Shown in pieces: positions 36,119 through 45,435 of a stretch of DNA of 64,000 bases. The notes below the pieces were generated by a model that worked only from the letters and a program-made list of their open reading frames with translations, was not told the origin of the DNA and did no database searches. The stretch lies in contig NZ_CP032694.1 of NCBI RefSeq assembly GCF_003627755.1, positions 4,088,501 to 4,152,500 of the forward strand, in the 5' to 3' direction. The translations under genes and the position numbers were made by a program. Source of the stretch: Rhizobium jaguaris (GTDB lineage: Bacteria > Pseudomonadota > Alphaproteobacteria > Rhizobiales > Rhizobiaceae). The first letter of the stretch is position 1. Each line of letters begins with the position of its first letter.

Positions 36119-37393
36119 TCAGGCCGCGTCGGCGGCCGCAAGTTGCATATCGAGATGTTTGCCATTGTGGCCGGTGATCGTCACCTGCACAAGGTCGCGC
36201 GGCCCGAGGCCCGGCGCTGCGACAAGCGTGAAGTTTTCCGTATGCGCCAGCCCGTTGTTCTCCACAAGCAGCCACTGCCGCGTGCCGACCATCGTGTCGA
36301 GATGGGACTGATGCAGTTTTTGTCCAGCCAAACGCAGCCGTGCAGCGCGTTCCTTGATCAGCGTCCGGTCGAGCTGCGGCATCCTCGCGGCCGGCGTGCC
36401 GGGACGCGGGCTATAGGGAAAGACATGTAGATGCGCAATGCCCGTCTCTTCCGCAAGGTTTACGGCGTTTTCGAACATTGCTTCCGTTTCGGTCGGAAAA
36501 CCGGCGATCATATCGGCGCCAAAGCTCATCTCCGGCCGAAGACGACGAACGTCCTCGACGAAACTGATAGCATCGGCGCGTGAGTGCCGCCGCTTCATCC
36601 GCTTCAGGATCATGTCGTCGCCATGTTGCAGCGACAGATGCAGATGCGGCATGAAGCGCGGCTCGTCGGCGATCAGATTCATCAGATGTTGGTCGGCCTC
36701 GATGCTGTCGATCGAGGACAGCCGCAGCCGGCGGATCTCGGGGATCTGCTTCAGCAGCGTCTTCGCCAGAAGGCCGAGCGTCGGCTGACCCGGCAGGTCG
36801 GAGCCGTAGCTGGTGGCATCGACGCCGGTCAAGACGATCTCGCGGTAACCGCTTTCGACGAGGCTGCGCGCCTGGCTCACCACGGCGCCCATCGGCACGG
36901 AGCGCGAATTGCCTCGGCCATAGGGAATGATGCAGAAGGTGCAGCGATGGTCGCAGCCGTTCTGTACTTGGATGAAAGCGCGCACGTGCCCGTCGATATG
37001 CCGGATCATCTGCGGCGCGGTCGCCCGCACGCTCATGATATCGTTGACGCGCAGCTTCTCTTCGGCCGATACGCCGAAATCCGGTAGCGAGCGATAGGAG
37101 GCGCTCGTCAGCTTCTCCTCGTTGCCGAGCACGGCATCCACTTCCGCCATTTCGGCGAAAGTCTGCTTTTCCGTCTGCGCGGCACAGCCGGTGACGATGA
37201 TGCGGGCATGCGGATTGTCGCGCCGCGCGCGGCGGATTGCCTGGCGCGCCTGACGCACGGCCTCGCCAGTGACCGCACAGGTGTTGACCAGGATGGCATT
37301 GTTGAGCCCGGCGGTTTCTGCTTGCGACCTCATCACTTCTGATTCATAGGTGTTGAGACGGCAGCCGAAGGTGATGACCTCGACCCCGCTCAC
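36119..37393 (-). CDS. mtaB: tRNA (t6A37)-methylthiotransferase MtaB
   Basis: A 424-residue radical SAM methylthiotransferase that converts t6A37 to ms2t6A37 in tRNA. The N-terminal UPF0004 domain has cysteines in [22 protein letters not shown] and VTGCAAQTE; the radical SAM motif is [18 protein letters not shown]; a TRAM domain forms the C-terminal 60 residues. The GTG start at 37393 overlaps the dapF stop (GTGA); the frame is open further upstream inside dapF but is not coding there. It is followed by ftsY after 23 bp. Confidence 0.93.
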   Translation of the reverse strand: MSGVEVITFGCRLNTYESEVMRSQAETAGLNNAILVNTCAVTGEAVRQARQAIRRARRDNPHARIIVTGCAAQTEKQTFAEMAEVDAVLGNEEKLTSASYRSLPDFGVSAEEKLRVNDIMSVRATAPQMIRHIDGHVRAFIQVQNGCDHRCTFCIIPYGRGNSRSVPMGAVVSQARSLVESGYREIVLTGVDATSYGSDLPGQPTLGLLAKTLLKQIPEIRRLRLSSIDSIEADQHLMNLIADEPRFMPHLHLSLQHGDDMILKRMKRRHSRADAISFVEDVRRLRPEMSFGADMIAGFPTETEAMFENAVNLAEETGIAHLHVFPYSPRPGTPAARMPQLDRTLIKERAARLRLAGQKLHQSHLDTMVGTRQWLLVENNGLAHTENFTLVAAPGLGPRDLVQVTITGHNGKHLDMQLAAADAA

Positions 37394-38295
37394 CGCGCCT
37401 GAGCCCCCTGCTCCTGATCGCGCGTCCAGCGACCCGTCGTGGGATCGACGGAGCCGGACCATTCCCATTCCGCCGGACCTGTCATCACGACGTGATCGTC
37501 GCTTTCCCGCCATTCTATGGTGAGCAAGCTCGGTGCCGGCGCCGAAGCAACATCGATCGTCACCTTGCGGCCGGTTCGACCTGTGCGCGCCGCGCTGACA
37601 GCAGCCGAACAGGCGGCCGAGCCACAGGCAAGCGTCAGCCCCGCGCCACGCTCCCAGGTGCGCGTGCGCAGCGTGGTCGGCGAAAGCACCTGTGCCAGCG
37701 TGATATTGGCACGCTCGGGAAACATCGGATGATTTTCGAGTAGCGGCCCGAAGCGGGCGAGATCGTAAGACATCGGGTCCTTGTCGACCCAGAAGATTGC
37801 ATGCGGATTGCCCATGGACATGACTGAGGGCGAATGCAGCACAGGATTGTCGATCGGCCCGATCTGCAGCTCGATACGGCGCGTGTCGGCGAATTCCTCC
37901 GCGAGCGGAATCTTGTCCCACGCGAAGACCGGCTTGCCCATATCGACCGAAATCGCGCCATCCTCGTGCTCGACGGCATTCAGAATGCCGGCGACGGTCT
38001 GGAAGGTGAACATCTTCCTGCCGGTCTCGGCCGCAAGCGCCTGCACGACGCAGCGCGTGCCGTTGCCGCAGGCCTGCGCCTTCGTGCCGTCTGAATTCAG
38101 GATATCGATCCAGGCGTCGGTGCCTTGCGCCTTGGGATCGTGGATCGCCATGATCTGATCGAACTCAGTGGCCGGATCGGCATTCAGCGCAATCGCCGCC
38201 GCCGCCGTCACCACATCTTTCCGGCCGCGCATGTCGACGACCAGGATCTTGTTGCCAAGCCCGTTCATCCGCGCGAATTCGACCGTATTGCTCAT
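37390..38295 (-). CDS. dapF: diaminopimelate epimerase
   Basis: A 301-residue PLP-independent racemase converting LL- to meso-diaminopimelate for lysine and peptidoglycan synthesis. The two catalytic cysteines lie in [14 protein letters not shown] and [20 protein letters not shown]. The length is slightly long for the family because of a C-terminal tail. It is the first gene of the run dapF-mtaB-ftsY-ispZ, all overlapping or close, so it probably carries the main promoter, with an 18-bp palindrome about 60 bp upstream. Confidence 0.97.
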   Translation of the reverse strand: MSNTVEFARMNGLGNKILVVDMRGRKDVVTAAAAIALNADPATEFDQIMAIHDPKAQGTDAWIDILNSDGTKAQACGNGTRCVVQALAAETGRKMFTFQTVAGILNAVEHEDGAISVDMGKPVFAWDKIPLAEEFADTRRIELQIGPIDNPVLHSPSVMSMGNPHAIFWVDKDPMSYDLARFGPLLENHPMFPERANITLAQVLSPTTLRTRTWERGAGLTLACGSAACSAAVSAARTGRTGRKVTIDVASAPAPSLLTIEWRESDDHVVMTGPAEWEWSGSVDPTTGRWTRDQEQGAQAR

Positions 38296-38355
38296 CAGAC
38301 CTTCCTGTTGTTGAGCTGTATATGGCGGAAATGCGGGGGAATTACCAGTGGGGCA

Positions 38356-38373
38356 TGAACGACGCGTCGTTCA
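38356..38373. promoter_or_regulatory. 18-bp perfect palindrome upstream of dapF
   Basis: TGAACGACGCGTCGTTCA is a perfect palindrome 61 bp upstream of the dapF start. It could be an operator, or part of the repeat cluster that follows it. Confidence 0.4.
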
Positions 38374-38400
38374 AGGCAAGCGCCGCTCATTCCGGGCCGC

Positions 38401-38446
38401 CCCGATCCTTCGAGGCTTCGCCCTAAGGGCTCGCACCTCAGGATGA
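38401..38446. repeat. short intergenic repeat hairpin
   Basis: An imperfect stem-loop with outer ATCCTTCGAGG/CCTCAGGAT and inner GCCCT-A-AGGGC (38420-38430). The sequence is of a type repeated in rhizobial and related genomes. Confidence 0.55.
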
Positions 38447-38533
38447 GGCGGAGTTGGCCTCCCTGCCGCGGCCATAATCTTTCTTGCAACGGGATAAATG
38501 TCAGAAATGCGCGGCAGCCACAAAAAATTAACT

Positions 38534-38574
38534 CTCATGGTGAGGAGGCCCGCAGGGCCATCTCGAACCACGAG
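38534..38574. repeat. short intergenic repeat hairpin
   Basis: CTCATGGT (38534-38541) pairs with ACCACGAG (38567-38574) with one mismatch, enclosing GGCCC/GGGCC (38547-38559). It looks like the same repeat family as 38401-38446 in a second form. Confidence 0.55.
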
Positions 38575-38741
38575 GGCGGGTGGCTCGCCTTTCTGTTGAA
38601 TGTCTTGATATGATCTTGGGACAAATCCGACCGCGTGAGACTTGACGCAATTATTTCGGAAAAAATCGATCCAATGTCGGATTGCCGAAAGCTCGCTCGT
38701 CCTAGGCTCGTCCACTCCGTCAAATCAGAAGGATCATGACC

Positions 38742-39185
38742 ATGCCGAATACCATACGTCTGCACCGCGTCCTGGCAACCAGCCCGGAGAAGGTCTATCG
38801 CGCATTCATCGAGGCGGACGCGCTCGCCAAATGGCTTCCGCCCAACGGCTTTGCCTGCACCGTGCATCACCTGGAACCGAGCGTCGGCGGTACGTTCAGA
38901 ATGTCCTTCCGCAATTTCACCACGGGCCAAAGCCATGCGTTCGGCGGTGAATTTCGCGAGCTCGTCCCCGGCGAGCTGGTGCGCTACACCGACAAGTTCG
39001 ACGACCCGAACCTGCCGGGCGAAATGGAAGTGACCGTGACGTTGAAGAAGGTCCTCGTCGGGACCGAAGTGAATATCACGCAGGCGGGCGTACCCGATCT
39101 CATTCCGCCAGAAGCCTGCTATCTCGGCTGGCAGGAATCGCTGATCAATCTGGCAAAGCTCGTCGAGCCTGAGATAAATCAGTAA
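38742..39185 (+). CDS. SRPBCC (AHSA1-like) family protein
   Basis: A 147-residue START-like domain protein. RVLATSPEKVYRAFIEADALAKWLPPNGFACTVHHLEP, GGTFRMSFRNFTTG, GEFRELVPGELVRYTDKFDDP and CYLGWQESLINLAKLVEP are the standard AHSA1/SRPBCC pattern. Such proteins bind hydrophobic ligands in a helix-grip fold; the role is unknown. ATG at 38736 also begins the frame, but AGAAGGA is too close to it; the ATG at 38742 has an 8-bp spacing. It is convergent with the metallo-hydrolase gene. Confidence 0.85.
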   Translation: MPNTIRLHRVLATSPEKVYRAFIEADALAKWLPPNGFACTVHHLEPSVGGTFRMSFRNFTTGQSHAFGGEFRELVPGELVRYTDKFDDPNLPGEMEVTVTLKKVLVGTEVNITQAGVPDLIPPEACYLGWQESLINLAKLVEPEINQ

Positions 39186-39216
39186 GGCTCCAGACGCGAC
39201 AAGACTTCCGGATACA

Positions 39217-39238
39217 CCTTCTCCCCCCGGGGAGAAGG
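39217..39238. repeat. short RIME-end palindrome, possible bidirectional terminator
   Basis: The arms CCTTCTCCCC and GGGGAGAAGG flank CC in a perfect palindrome identical to the end of the element at 31435-31456. It lies between two convergent genes and could end both transcripts. Confidence 0.6.
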
Positions 39239-39261
39239 AGCTTTCGGCCCGGACGGCGGCG

Positions 39262-40281
39262 CTAAACCACCGGCACATCAAACACTTCCCCTGCCCTGAG
39301 CGGCCTGAAGCGATCCGCCTCCACGCCTTCCTGTCGAAGCGCCGCATCCAGAGCTTTGACCGGCGCATCGATCGCCTCGTCGGTGAGCTGGAAGGTCGCG
39401 AAATGGTGGCCAGCGACGTGCGCCGCGTTGCAGAGTTTCATACCTTGAACCGCTTCTTCCGGGTTCTGATGCTGTCCTTTCATGAACCAACGCGGTTCGT
39501 AAGCACCGAAAGGCAGGATGCCGAGACGGAAGCCGCCATGTTTTTGCCGCGCCGCTTCATAATTCAAGCCGCCATGAAAGCCGGTATCGCCGATATGGTA
39601 GATCTTGCCGGCGGGAGTCGTGATGACGAACGCGGCCCAGAGCGCCATGCGGCGGTCGCCGGCGCCACGCGCCGACCAGTGATGGCAGGGCTCGGCATCG
39701 ACGGTCACCCCGTTGGTGACGGCGATGCGATCGCCCCAATCCATCGTCGCGATCCGAGCGTCAGGCACCCCACGGCGGATAATGGCATCGTTACCGAGAG
39801 GCGTGAGCATTTTCGGCGCATGCCTCTCGTGCAGCCGCGTCAGCGTTGCGAGGTCGAGATGGTCATAATGATTGTGCGAGACCAGCACGAGATCGATCGG
39901 CGGCAGATCTTCGAACCGGATGCCGGGCGGAACCGCCCGCTTCGGCCCGATGAAGGTGAACGGGCTCACGCGTTCCGACCATACCGGATCGGTCAATATA
40001 TTGAGCCCGGCCGCCTGGATCAGCATCGAGGCATGACCGATCATGGTCACCCGCAAGGCGTCGCCGAAAACATGCTTGTCGGGCCTCGCCGGCGGAAACA
40101 GGCTGACGACCGGATTCGGCCAACGGGCGCGGCCACCGCTAAGTTTCCATTTCAACAGGTCACTGAGCCCGCCCGGCTCCACGCCGTCGGGATTGAAGAA
40201 GCGTAGCCCGTCGAAATGATCGGAGATTGGACCTTGATAATAACGGTTCGATGCCTTCCGGGAGCCGGATCTATCTGTCAT
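39262..40281 (-). CDS. metallo-beta-lactamase fold hydrolase (UlaG/NAPE-PLD-like)
   Basis: A 339-residue MBL-fold protein. The metal motif LVSHNHYDHLDLATL (HxHxDH) is preceded by VTMIGHASMLIQAAGLNILTDPVWSERVSP, a segment typical of the NAPE-PLD/UlaG-like branch, and followed by a second ligand region AEPCHHWSARGAGDRR and GKIYHIGDTGFHGG. Members hydrolyse phosphodiesters or lactones; the substrate here is unknown. The frame is open to 40413, and ATG at 40281 is the likely start. There is no signal peptide. Confidence 0.85.
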   Translation of the reverse strand: MTDRSGSRKASNRYYQGPISDHFDGLRFFNPDGVEPGGLSDLLKWKLSGGRARWPNPVVSLFPPARPDKHVFGDALRVTMIGHASMLIQAAGLNILTDPVWSERVSPFTFIGPKRAVPPGIRFEDLPPIDLVLVSHNHYDHLDLATLTRLHERHAPKMLTPLGNDAIIRRGVPDARIATMDWGDRIAVTNGVTVDAEPCHHWSARGAGDRRMALWAAFVITTPAGKIYHIGDTGFHGGLNYEAARQKHGGFRLGILPFGAYEPRWFMKGQHQNPEEAVQGMKLCNAAHVAGHHFATFQLTDEAIDAPVKALDAALRQEGVEADRFRPLRAGEVFDVPVV

Positions 40282-40606
40282 GAATGCGCCGATGGATTTG
40301 TCTCTCGGCTCAGATGTGGGCCAAACATCGAGCTTTTGAAAGCCTTTCCGCCCGCTTGGCTTGACTTTCCCACCCGTTTCCTGTTTATCCCCGCCAATCT
40401 GCGACGAGCACAAGCCTCCGAGCCACCGACTGGGACCCGTTAAGGTATAAAGAGATCCCGGAGGTCAACACCCGACAGCGCGATGCGCCCTCGGGTGCTT
40501 TTTGGCTTTGCGTCTTGTTTTCGTCATGGAAAAGCACGACGTTTTCGGGCGAGGAGCCGCGCGGTTGCGCACGTCCAAATCCCGAGCGATCGATAAGGAA
40601 GAACTG
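40282..40606. other. 325-bp divergent spacer before ffh
   Basis: This spacer should hold the promoters of the hydrolase and ffh. The only structured part is a terminator-like hairpin at 40470-40505 on the ffh strand. I see no protein frame that looks real. Confidence 0.5.
40470..40505 (+). terminator. terminator-like hairpin in the ffh leader
   Basis: CACCCGA (40470-40476) pairs with TCGGGTG (40492-40498), with an inner GCGC-GAT-GCGC stem, followed by CTTTTTGG. It ends about 100 bp upstream of the ffh start on the same strand, so it could be an attenuator or the 3' end of a small RNA. Confidence 0.55.
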
Positions 40607-42178
40607 ATGTTTGAAAACCTCCAGGACCGTCTTGGTTCCATTTTGAATGGACTGACAGGCCGCGGCGCACTTTCGGAAGCCGATGTATCGGCTGCGCTGC
40701 GCGAGGTTCGCCGCGCGCTTTTGGAAGCCGACGTGGCGCTGGATGTCGTGCGCTCCTTTACCGACCGCGTCCGTGAAAAGGCCGTCGGCGCCGAGATCCT
40801 GAAGTCGATCAAGCCCGGCCAGATGGTCGTCAAGATCGTCCACGACGAGCTGATCGAGATGCTCGGCGGCGAGGGCGTCGGCATCGACCTCAACGCGCCG
40901 GCCCCGGTCGTCGTCATGATGGTCGGCCTGCAGGGTTCCGGTAAGACGACCACCACGGCGAAGATCGCCGGCCGCCTGACGAGCCGCGACCGCAAGAAGG
41001 TCCTGATGGCCTCGCTCGACACGCGCCGCCCGGCCGCGCAGGAGCAGTTGCGCCAGCTCGGCGTCCAGACCGGCGTCGACACGCTGCCGATCATCGCCGG
41101 CCAGTCGCCGACCGATATCGCCGCGCGCGCCGTACAGGCCGCCAAGCTCGGTGGCCATGACGTCGTCATCCTCGACACCGCCGGCCGTACGCATATCGAC
41201 GAGCCGCTCATGGTCGAGATGGCGGACATCAAGAAGAAGTCCAATCCGCACGAAATCCTGCTGGTCGCGGACTCGCTGACCGGTCAGGACGCCGTAAATC
41301 TCGCCCGTAATTTCGATGAGCGCGTCGGCATCACCGGCCTCGTGCTGACCCGTATGGACGGCGACGGCCGTGGCGGCGCTGCCCTTTCGATGCGCGCCGT
41401 CACCGGCAAGCCGATTAAGCTGATCGGCGTTGGCGAAAGGATGGGCGAGCTGGAGGAATTCCATCCCCGCCGCATCGCCGACCGCATCCTTGGCATGGGC
41501 GACATCGTCTCGCTCGTCGAAAAGGCGGCTGAGAATATCGACGCCGAGAAGGCGGCCGCCATGGCCGCCAAGATGGCCAAGGGCAAGTTCGACCTGAACG
41601 ATCTGGCCGACCAGCTCAAGCAGATGCAGAAGATGGGCGGCATGGGCGGCATCATGGGTCTGATGCCCGGCATGGCCGGCATGAAGGACAAGATGGCCGC
41701 TGCCGGCCTCAACGACAAGCTTTTCGGCCGCCAGCTCGCCATCATCTCCTCGATGACCAAGGCAGAGCGCGCCAATCCGGACCTCTTGAAGCATTCCCGC
41801 AAGAAGCGCATCGCCGCCGGCTCCGGTACCGATGCCGCCGACATCAACAAGCTTCTGAAGATGCACCGCCAGATGGCGGACATGATGAAGATGATGGGCG
41901 GCAAGGGCAAAGGCGGCATGATGAAGCAGCTGATGGGCGGCCTTGCCGGCAAGATGGGCCTTGGCGGCGGCATGGGTGGAATGGGTGGGATGCCCGATCT
42001 GTCCAATATCGATCCCAAGCAGCTTGAAGCCCTGCAGAAGCAGGCCGAAGCCGCCGGCCTCAAGCCGGGTGGCCTGCCGGGCCTTGGCGGCGGTGGTTTG
42101 CCGGGTCTGGGAGGCGCCAAGCTGCCCGGCCTCGGCGGTGGTTTCCCGGGGCTTCCCGGTTTGCCGAAGAAGAAGTGA
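40607..42178 (+). CDS. ffh: signal recognition particle protein Ffh
   Basis: A 523-residue GTPase that binds 4.5S RNA and signal peptides. The NG domain has G1 GLQGSGKTTTTAKIAGRL, DTRRPAAQEQL, DTAGRTHIDEPLM, TRMDGDGRGGAAL and GVGERMGELEEFHP. The M domain is very methionine-rich (MQKMGGMGGIMGLMPGMAG) with the RNA-binding SGTD loop, followed by a Gly/Pro/Leu-rich tail of repeated GGLPGLG units. The frame is open to 40502, but ATG at 40607 has AAGGAAG upstream. Its partner ftsY lies 4.5 kb to the left. Confidence 0.97.
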   Translation: MFENLQDRLGSILNGLTGRGALSEADVSAALREVRRALLEADVALDVVRSFTDRVREKAVGAEILKSIKPGQMVVKIVHDELIEMLGGEGVGIDLNAPAPVVVMMVGLQGSGKTTTTAKIAGRLTSRDRKKVLMASLDTRRPAAQEQLRQLGVQTGVDTLPIIAGQSPTDIAARAVQAAKLGGHDVVILDTAGRTHIDEPLMVEMADIKKKSNPHEILLVADSLTGQDAVNLARNFDERVGITGLVLTRMDGDGRGGAALSMRAVTGKPIKLIGVGERMGELEEFHPRRIADRILGMGDIVSLVEKAAENIDAEKAAAMAAKMAKGKFDLNDLADQLKQMQKMGGMGGIMGLMPGMAGMKDKMAAAGLNDKLFGRQLAIISSMTKAERANPDLLKHSRKKRIAAGSGTDAADINKLLKMHRQMADMMKMMGGKGKGGMMKQLMGGLAGKMGLGGGMGGMGGMPDLSNIDPKQLEALQKQAEAAGLKPGGLPGLGGGGLPGLGGAKLPGLGGGFPGLPGLPKKK

Positions 42179-42197
42179 GAAGGATCGTTGACCCCCC

Positions 42198-42500
42198 ATG
42201 ATTGATCCAGACGTCAAAGCCCAACTGGGCAACTACCGCCAGTCGATCGACAATATCGATGCCGCACTGGTGCATATGCTGGCCGAACGCTTCCGCTGCA
42301 CGAAGGAAGTCGGTGTGCTGAAGGCCAAATACAATCTGCCGCCGGCCGACCCGGCGCGCGAGGAATACCAGATCGAACGCCTGCGCCGTCTGGCAAAGGA
42401 TGCTCACCTGGACCCGGATTTCGCCGAGAAGTTCCTGAACTTCGTCATCAAGGAAGTCATCCGGCATCATGAACAGATCGCTGCTGATCTCAAAGCATGA
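42198..42500 (+). CDS. chorismate mutase (AroQ class)
   Basis: A 100-residue all-helical mutase converting chorismate to prephenate for Phe/Tyr synthesis. The pattern LGNYRQSIDNIDAALVHMLAERFRCTKEVGVLKAKYNLPPADPAREEYQIERL matches AroQ, with the active-site Arg in the first helix and Lys of VLKAKY. It begins 19 bp after ffh, the usual position in Rhizobiales, so it is likely in the ffh transcript. Confidence 0.93.
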   Translation: MIDPDVKAQLGNYRQSIDNIDAALVHMLAERFRCTKEVGVLKAKYNLPPADPAREEYQIERLRRLAKDAHLDPDFAEKFLNFVIKEVIRHHEQIAADLKA

Positions 42501-42615
42501 TCGCGAGCAGTGTGACGCGGTTTTCGCAAGAGATCATGCGGCACACAAAATCAGCAGCAGCAAATGAACATACCGCCAAAACGAAGCGGTCAAGAAAAGC
42601 CTAAGGAGTAGAAAC

Positions 42616-42975
42616 ATGGCACTGAAAATTCGTCTCGCCCGCGGTGGCTCCAAGAAGCGCCCGTATTATCACGTCGTCGTAGCCGACGCCCGTTCGCCCC
42701 GCGACGGCCGTTTCCTGGAAAAGCTCGGTTCCTGGAACCCGATGCTCGCCAAGGACGATGCCAAGCGCGTTGAACTCGACGCCGACCGCATCAAGCATTG
42801 GCTCGACAACGGCGCTCAGCCGACCGACCGCGTTCTGCGCTTCCTCGCCGAAGCCGGCATTGCTACGCGCGAAGCCAAGAACAACCCGGAAAAGGCAAAG
42901 CCGGGCAAGCGCGCCCAGGAACGCGCAGCTGAAAAGGCACAGAAGGCTGCTGACGCCGCCGCTTCTGCTGAATAA
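42616..42975 (+). CDS. rpsP: 30S ribosomal protein S16
   Basis: A 119-residue ribosomal protein. The S16 core [42 protein letters not shown] is intact, and [18 protein letters not shown] closes the core near residue 80. A C-terminal Lys/Ala-rich tail ([31 protein letters not shown]) exceeds the E. coli protein by about 35 residues, as in other rhizobia. It has its own strong terminator downstream, so rimM may need read-through or a separate promoter. Confidence 0.97.
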   Translation: MALKIRLARGGSKKRPYYHVVVADARSPRDGRFLEKLGSWNPMLAKDDAKRVELDADRIKHWLDNGAQPTDRVLRFLAEAGIATREAKNNPEKAKPGKRAQERAAEKAQKAADAAASAE

Positions 42976-42995
42976 TCGGCCACAGCGGCTATTTG

Positions 42996-43030
42996 AAACG
43001 GGTGGCATGGCGACATGCCACCCGTTTTTT
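42996..43030 (+). terminator. strong terminator after rpsP
   Basis: AAACGGGTGGCATG (42996-43009) pairs perfectly with CATGCCACCCGTTT (43014-43027), loop GCGA, followed by more T (six in total). This is a textbook rho-independent terminator. Confidence 0.95.
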
Positions 43031-43097
43031 GTTCCCATCGGCGAGCGTTCATCTTATGAGAGAACGCAATCGATCCTCTGGCAGTCGGCACAGGACC

Positions 43098-43670
43098 ATG
43101 ACGAAACTTGAAAACCCGGTATTGATGGCCACCATCGGCGCCGCGCAGGGCCTGCGAGGCGAAGTGCGCGCCCGCGCATTTACCTCCGATCCCTCAGCGC
43201 TCGGCGATTACGGCCATCTGCACAGTCTCGACGGCCGCAGCTTCGAGGTCCTGGAAATCCGCGAAGCCAAGAACGTAGTGATCGTCCGTTTTCGCGGCAT
43301 CAACGACCGGAACGCCGCCGAGGCGCTGAACGGGCTCGAACTCTATATCGAGCGCGACAACCTGCCCGATGACGAGCTGGAGGACGACGAGTTCTTTTAT
43401 GCCGATCTCGAAGGCCTGGAAGCGGTCGATGACAAGGGCACCGGCTACGGCACCGTCAGCGGCATCTATGATTTCGGCGCCGGAGACCTCCTGGAGCTGA
43501 AGGGGCCGGGCAAGCGCCCGGTGCTCATCCCCTTTTCAGAAGCCGCCGTGCTGGAAATCGATTTGGAAGGCGGCAAGATCCTGATCGACCCGATGGCGGC
43601 GGGCCTCATCGACAGCCCTGAGGATTTTCCCGGCAAGCCACCGAAGCGGCCCGGCAAAGCGAAGAAGTGA
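43098..43670 (+). CDS. rimM: ribosome maturation factor RimM
   Basis: A 190-residue 30S assembly factor that binds S19. The RimM N domain is visible as [23 protein letters not shown] and the PRC-like barrel as [39 protein letters not shown] basic Pro/Lys tail ([12 protein letters not shown]) ends it. The frame is open to 42993; ATG at 43098 is the family start. trmD begins 7 bp after it. Confidence 0.94.
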   Translation: MTKLENPVLMATIGAAQGLRGEVRARAFTSDPSALGDYGHLHSLDGRSFEVLEIREAKNVVIVRFRGINDRNAAEALNGLELYIERDNLPDDELEDDEFFYADLEGLEAVDDKGTGYGTVSGIYDFGAGDLLELKGPGKRPVLIPFSEAAVLEIDLEGGKILIDPMAAGLIDSPEDFPGKPPKRPGKAKK

Positions 43671-43677
43671 TCCGCTC

Positions 43678-44370
43678 ATGAGTTTCCGGGCGACCATACT
43701 GACGCTGTACCCCGAGATGTTTCCCGGCCATCTCGGCACTTCGCTCGCCGGCAAGGCGATGGAGCGCGGGCAATGGTCGCTGGACACCGTGCAGATCCGC
43801 GATTTCGCCACCGACAGGCATCGCACCGTGGATGACACACCGGCCGGCGGTGGCGCCGGCATGGTGCTGAAGCCGGACGTGCTTGCCCGCGCCATCGACC
43901 ACGCCAGCGAAAACGACGACCGCCCCCGCCTGCTGATGAGCCCGCGTGGGATACCGCTGACGCAGAAGCGCGTTCGGGAACTCGCTGACGGCGACGGCGT
44001 TATCATCGTCTGCGGCCGTTTCGAAGGCGTCGACCAGCGGGTGATCGACGGACGTAATCTCGAAGAGGTCTCGATCGGCGACTACATCCTCTCCGGCGGT
44101 GAGCCTGCTGCCCTGATCCTGCTCGACGCCATCGTCCGCATCCTGCCCGGCGTCATGGGCAACGATCTTTCCGGCCTGCACGAGAGTTTTGAAGGCGGCC
44201 TGCTGGAGCATCCGCAATACACACGGCCGCAAGTCTGGGAAGATCGCGAAATCCCCACGGTCCTGACCTCCGGCAATCACGGTGCCATCGCTAAATGGCA
44301 CCGGCAGGAGGCAGAGAAGCTGACGAAGGAGCGTCGGCCGGATTTGTTGGGAAAGCCGCAGACAAAATAG
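43678..44370 (+). CDS. trmD: tRNA (guanine-N1)-methyltransferase TrmD
   Basis: A 230-residue SPOUT methyltransferase making m1G37 in tRNA. The trefoil-knot segments are [40 protein letters not shown] and [30 protein letters not shown], both nearly invariant. The length is typical. It shares the rimM transcript, with rplS about 265 bp downstream. Confidence 0.97.
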   Translation: MSFRATILTLYPEMFPGHLGTSLAGKAMERGQWSLDTVQIRDFATDRHRTVDDTPAGGGAGMVLKPDVLARAIDHASENDDRPRLLMSPRGIPLTQKRVRELADGDGVIIVCGRFEGVDQRVIDGRNLEEVSIGDYILSGGEPAALILLDAIVRILPGVMGNDLSGLHESFEGGLLEHPQYTRPQVWEDREIPTVLTSGNHGAIAKWHRQEAEKLTKERRPDLLGKPQTK

Positions 44371-44635
44371 CGCATCGCGTTTTCCACTGACTGAGGCCGT
44401 ATGAACGTTCAAAAGCGACGCCGAGCTCATGAAATTCCCCCGGCAAGGGGTGACAAAGCCGCAACAATAGGGTATGTGCGCGCCCGGAATGGGAAATTTC
44501 CCATCAACCAGCAAAGAAGAGCAGACGTATTCGCTCCTGCCTGAACGGGCATATATCCGAGGCGAGATCTCAGGGTCCGACCAAAGATAGATGGATGAGC
44601 GCTCTGGCTGTTGAACCAACAACGAGGTTGATAAC

Positions 44636-45175
44636 ATGAACATCATTCAGCAGTTGGAAGCCGAACAGGCCGCCAAGATCGAAGCCAAGCGCACCCTTCC
44701 CGAATTTTCCGCCGGCGACACCGTCCGCGTCAACGTGAAGGTCACGGAAGGCAACCGTACTCGCGTTCAAGCCTATGAAGGCGTCTGCATCGCCCGCTCC
44801 GGCGGCGGTCTGCAGGAAAACTTCACCGTTCGCAAGATCTCTTACGGAGAAGGCGTCGAGCGCGTATTCCCGGTTTATTCGCCGATGATCGAAAGCGTCG
44901 AAGTCGTTCGCCGCGGTAAGGTCCGTCGCGCCAAGCTCTACTACCTGCGCGACCTGCGCGGCAAGGCTGCCCGTATCGTCGAAAACACCGGCACCCGCGC
45001 CCGCAAGCTCAACGATTCCGAGCGCCAGGCTATTGCCGATGAGAAGGCTCGCATCGAAGCTGAAAAGGTTGCCGCAGCCCAGGCCCTCGCAGCCGAAAAG
45101 GCAGCAGCAGAAGCCGCCGAAGCAAAGGCAGCAGCCGAAGCCGCTGCAGCCGCCGCGGAACCGGCAGCAGAATAA
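44636..45175 (+). CDS. rplS: 50S ribosomal protein L19
   Basis: A 179-residue ribosomal protein. The L19 core ([71 protein letters not shown]) fills the first 115 residues. It then has a 60-residue Ala/Glu/Lys tail that is likely helical and is not part of the E. coli protein; such tails occur in several alphaproteobacteria. A terminator follows at 45201-45226. Confidence 0.96.
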   Translation: MNIIQQLEAEQAAKIEAKRTLPEFSAGDTVRVNVKVTEGNRTRVQAYEGVCIARSGGGLQENFTVRKISYGEGVERVFPVYSPMIESVEVVRRGKVRRAKLYYLRDLRGKAARIVENTGTRARKLNDSERQAIADEKARIEAEKVAAAQALAAEKAAAEAAEAKAAAEAAAAAAEPAAE

Positions 45176-45200
45176 GCTTTCCTCGCGGATTGCAGAGATC

Positions 45201-45226
45201 AAGGCGGCCCTCGGGTCGCCTTTTTT
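45201..45226 (+). terminator. terminator after rplS
   Basis: AAGGCGGCCC (45201-45210) pairs with GGGTCGCCTT (45213-45222) through one G-T wobble, followed by a T-run. Confidence 0.85.
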
Positions 45227-45435
45227 GTTGCGGCGCCCAAAAGGCGACATCGCACCTCTAAACTCTGAAACGCAATTGGTATAATCTGCCACCAGAGCCT
45301 GCTAGCGGTACACGCCGAATTTCCGCGAAATCGATGGCAGCGGTAATGCCTCCGGCAGGCGAGCGAATCCGAAACCTACCTGGTTCGGAATTCTTCCGCT
45401 TTTGCGGAAGGACCTTAAGCTCATGAGGCAACACC

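Larger units (their letters stand above)
38296..38741. other. 446-bp spacer with palindrome and repeat hairpins
   Basis: There is no credible gene in this divergent spacer between dapF and the SRPBCC gene. It holds an 18-bp palindrome (38356-38373), two repeat-like hairpins (38401-38446 and 38534-38574) and presumably the promoters of both flanking genes. Confidence 0.6.

Noticed and set aside
36096..36275. N-terminal extension of the ftsY frame
   Set aside because: It lies in another frame of mtaB; the FtsY start [10 protein letters not shown] at 36095 is clear.
37394..37921. N-terminal extension of the mtaB frame into dapF
   Set aside because: The region is the dapF coding sequence in another frame, and MtaB has normal length from the GTG at 37393.
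42000..42178. Repeated GGLPGLG-like units at the end of ffh as a possible DNA tandem repeat
   Set aside because: These are degenerate codons of the Gly/Pro/Leu tail of the M domain, common in alphaproteobacterial Ffh; there is no exact DNA repeat unit.
40385..42232. A 615-codon minus-strand frame opposite ffh
   Set aside because: It is a shadow of the GC-rich third positions of ffh; its product is His/Ala/Gly-rich low complexity with no recognisable domain, while ffh has every SRP motif.
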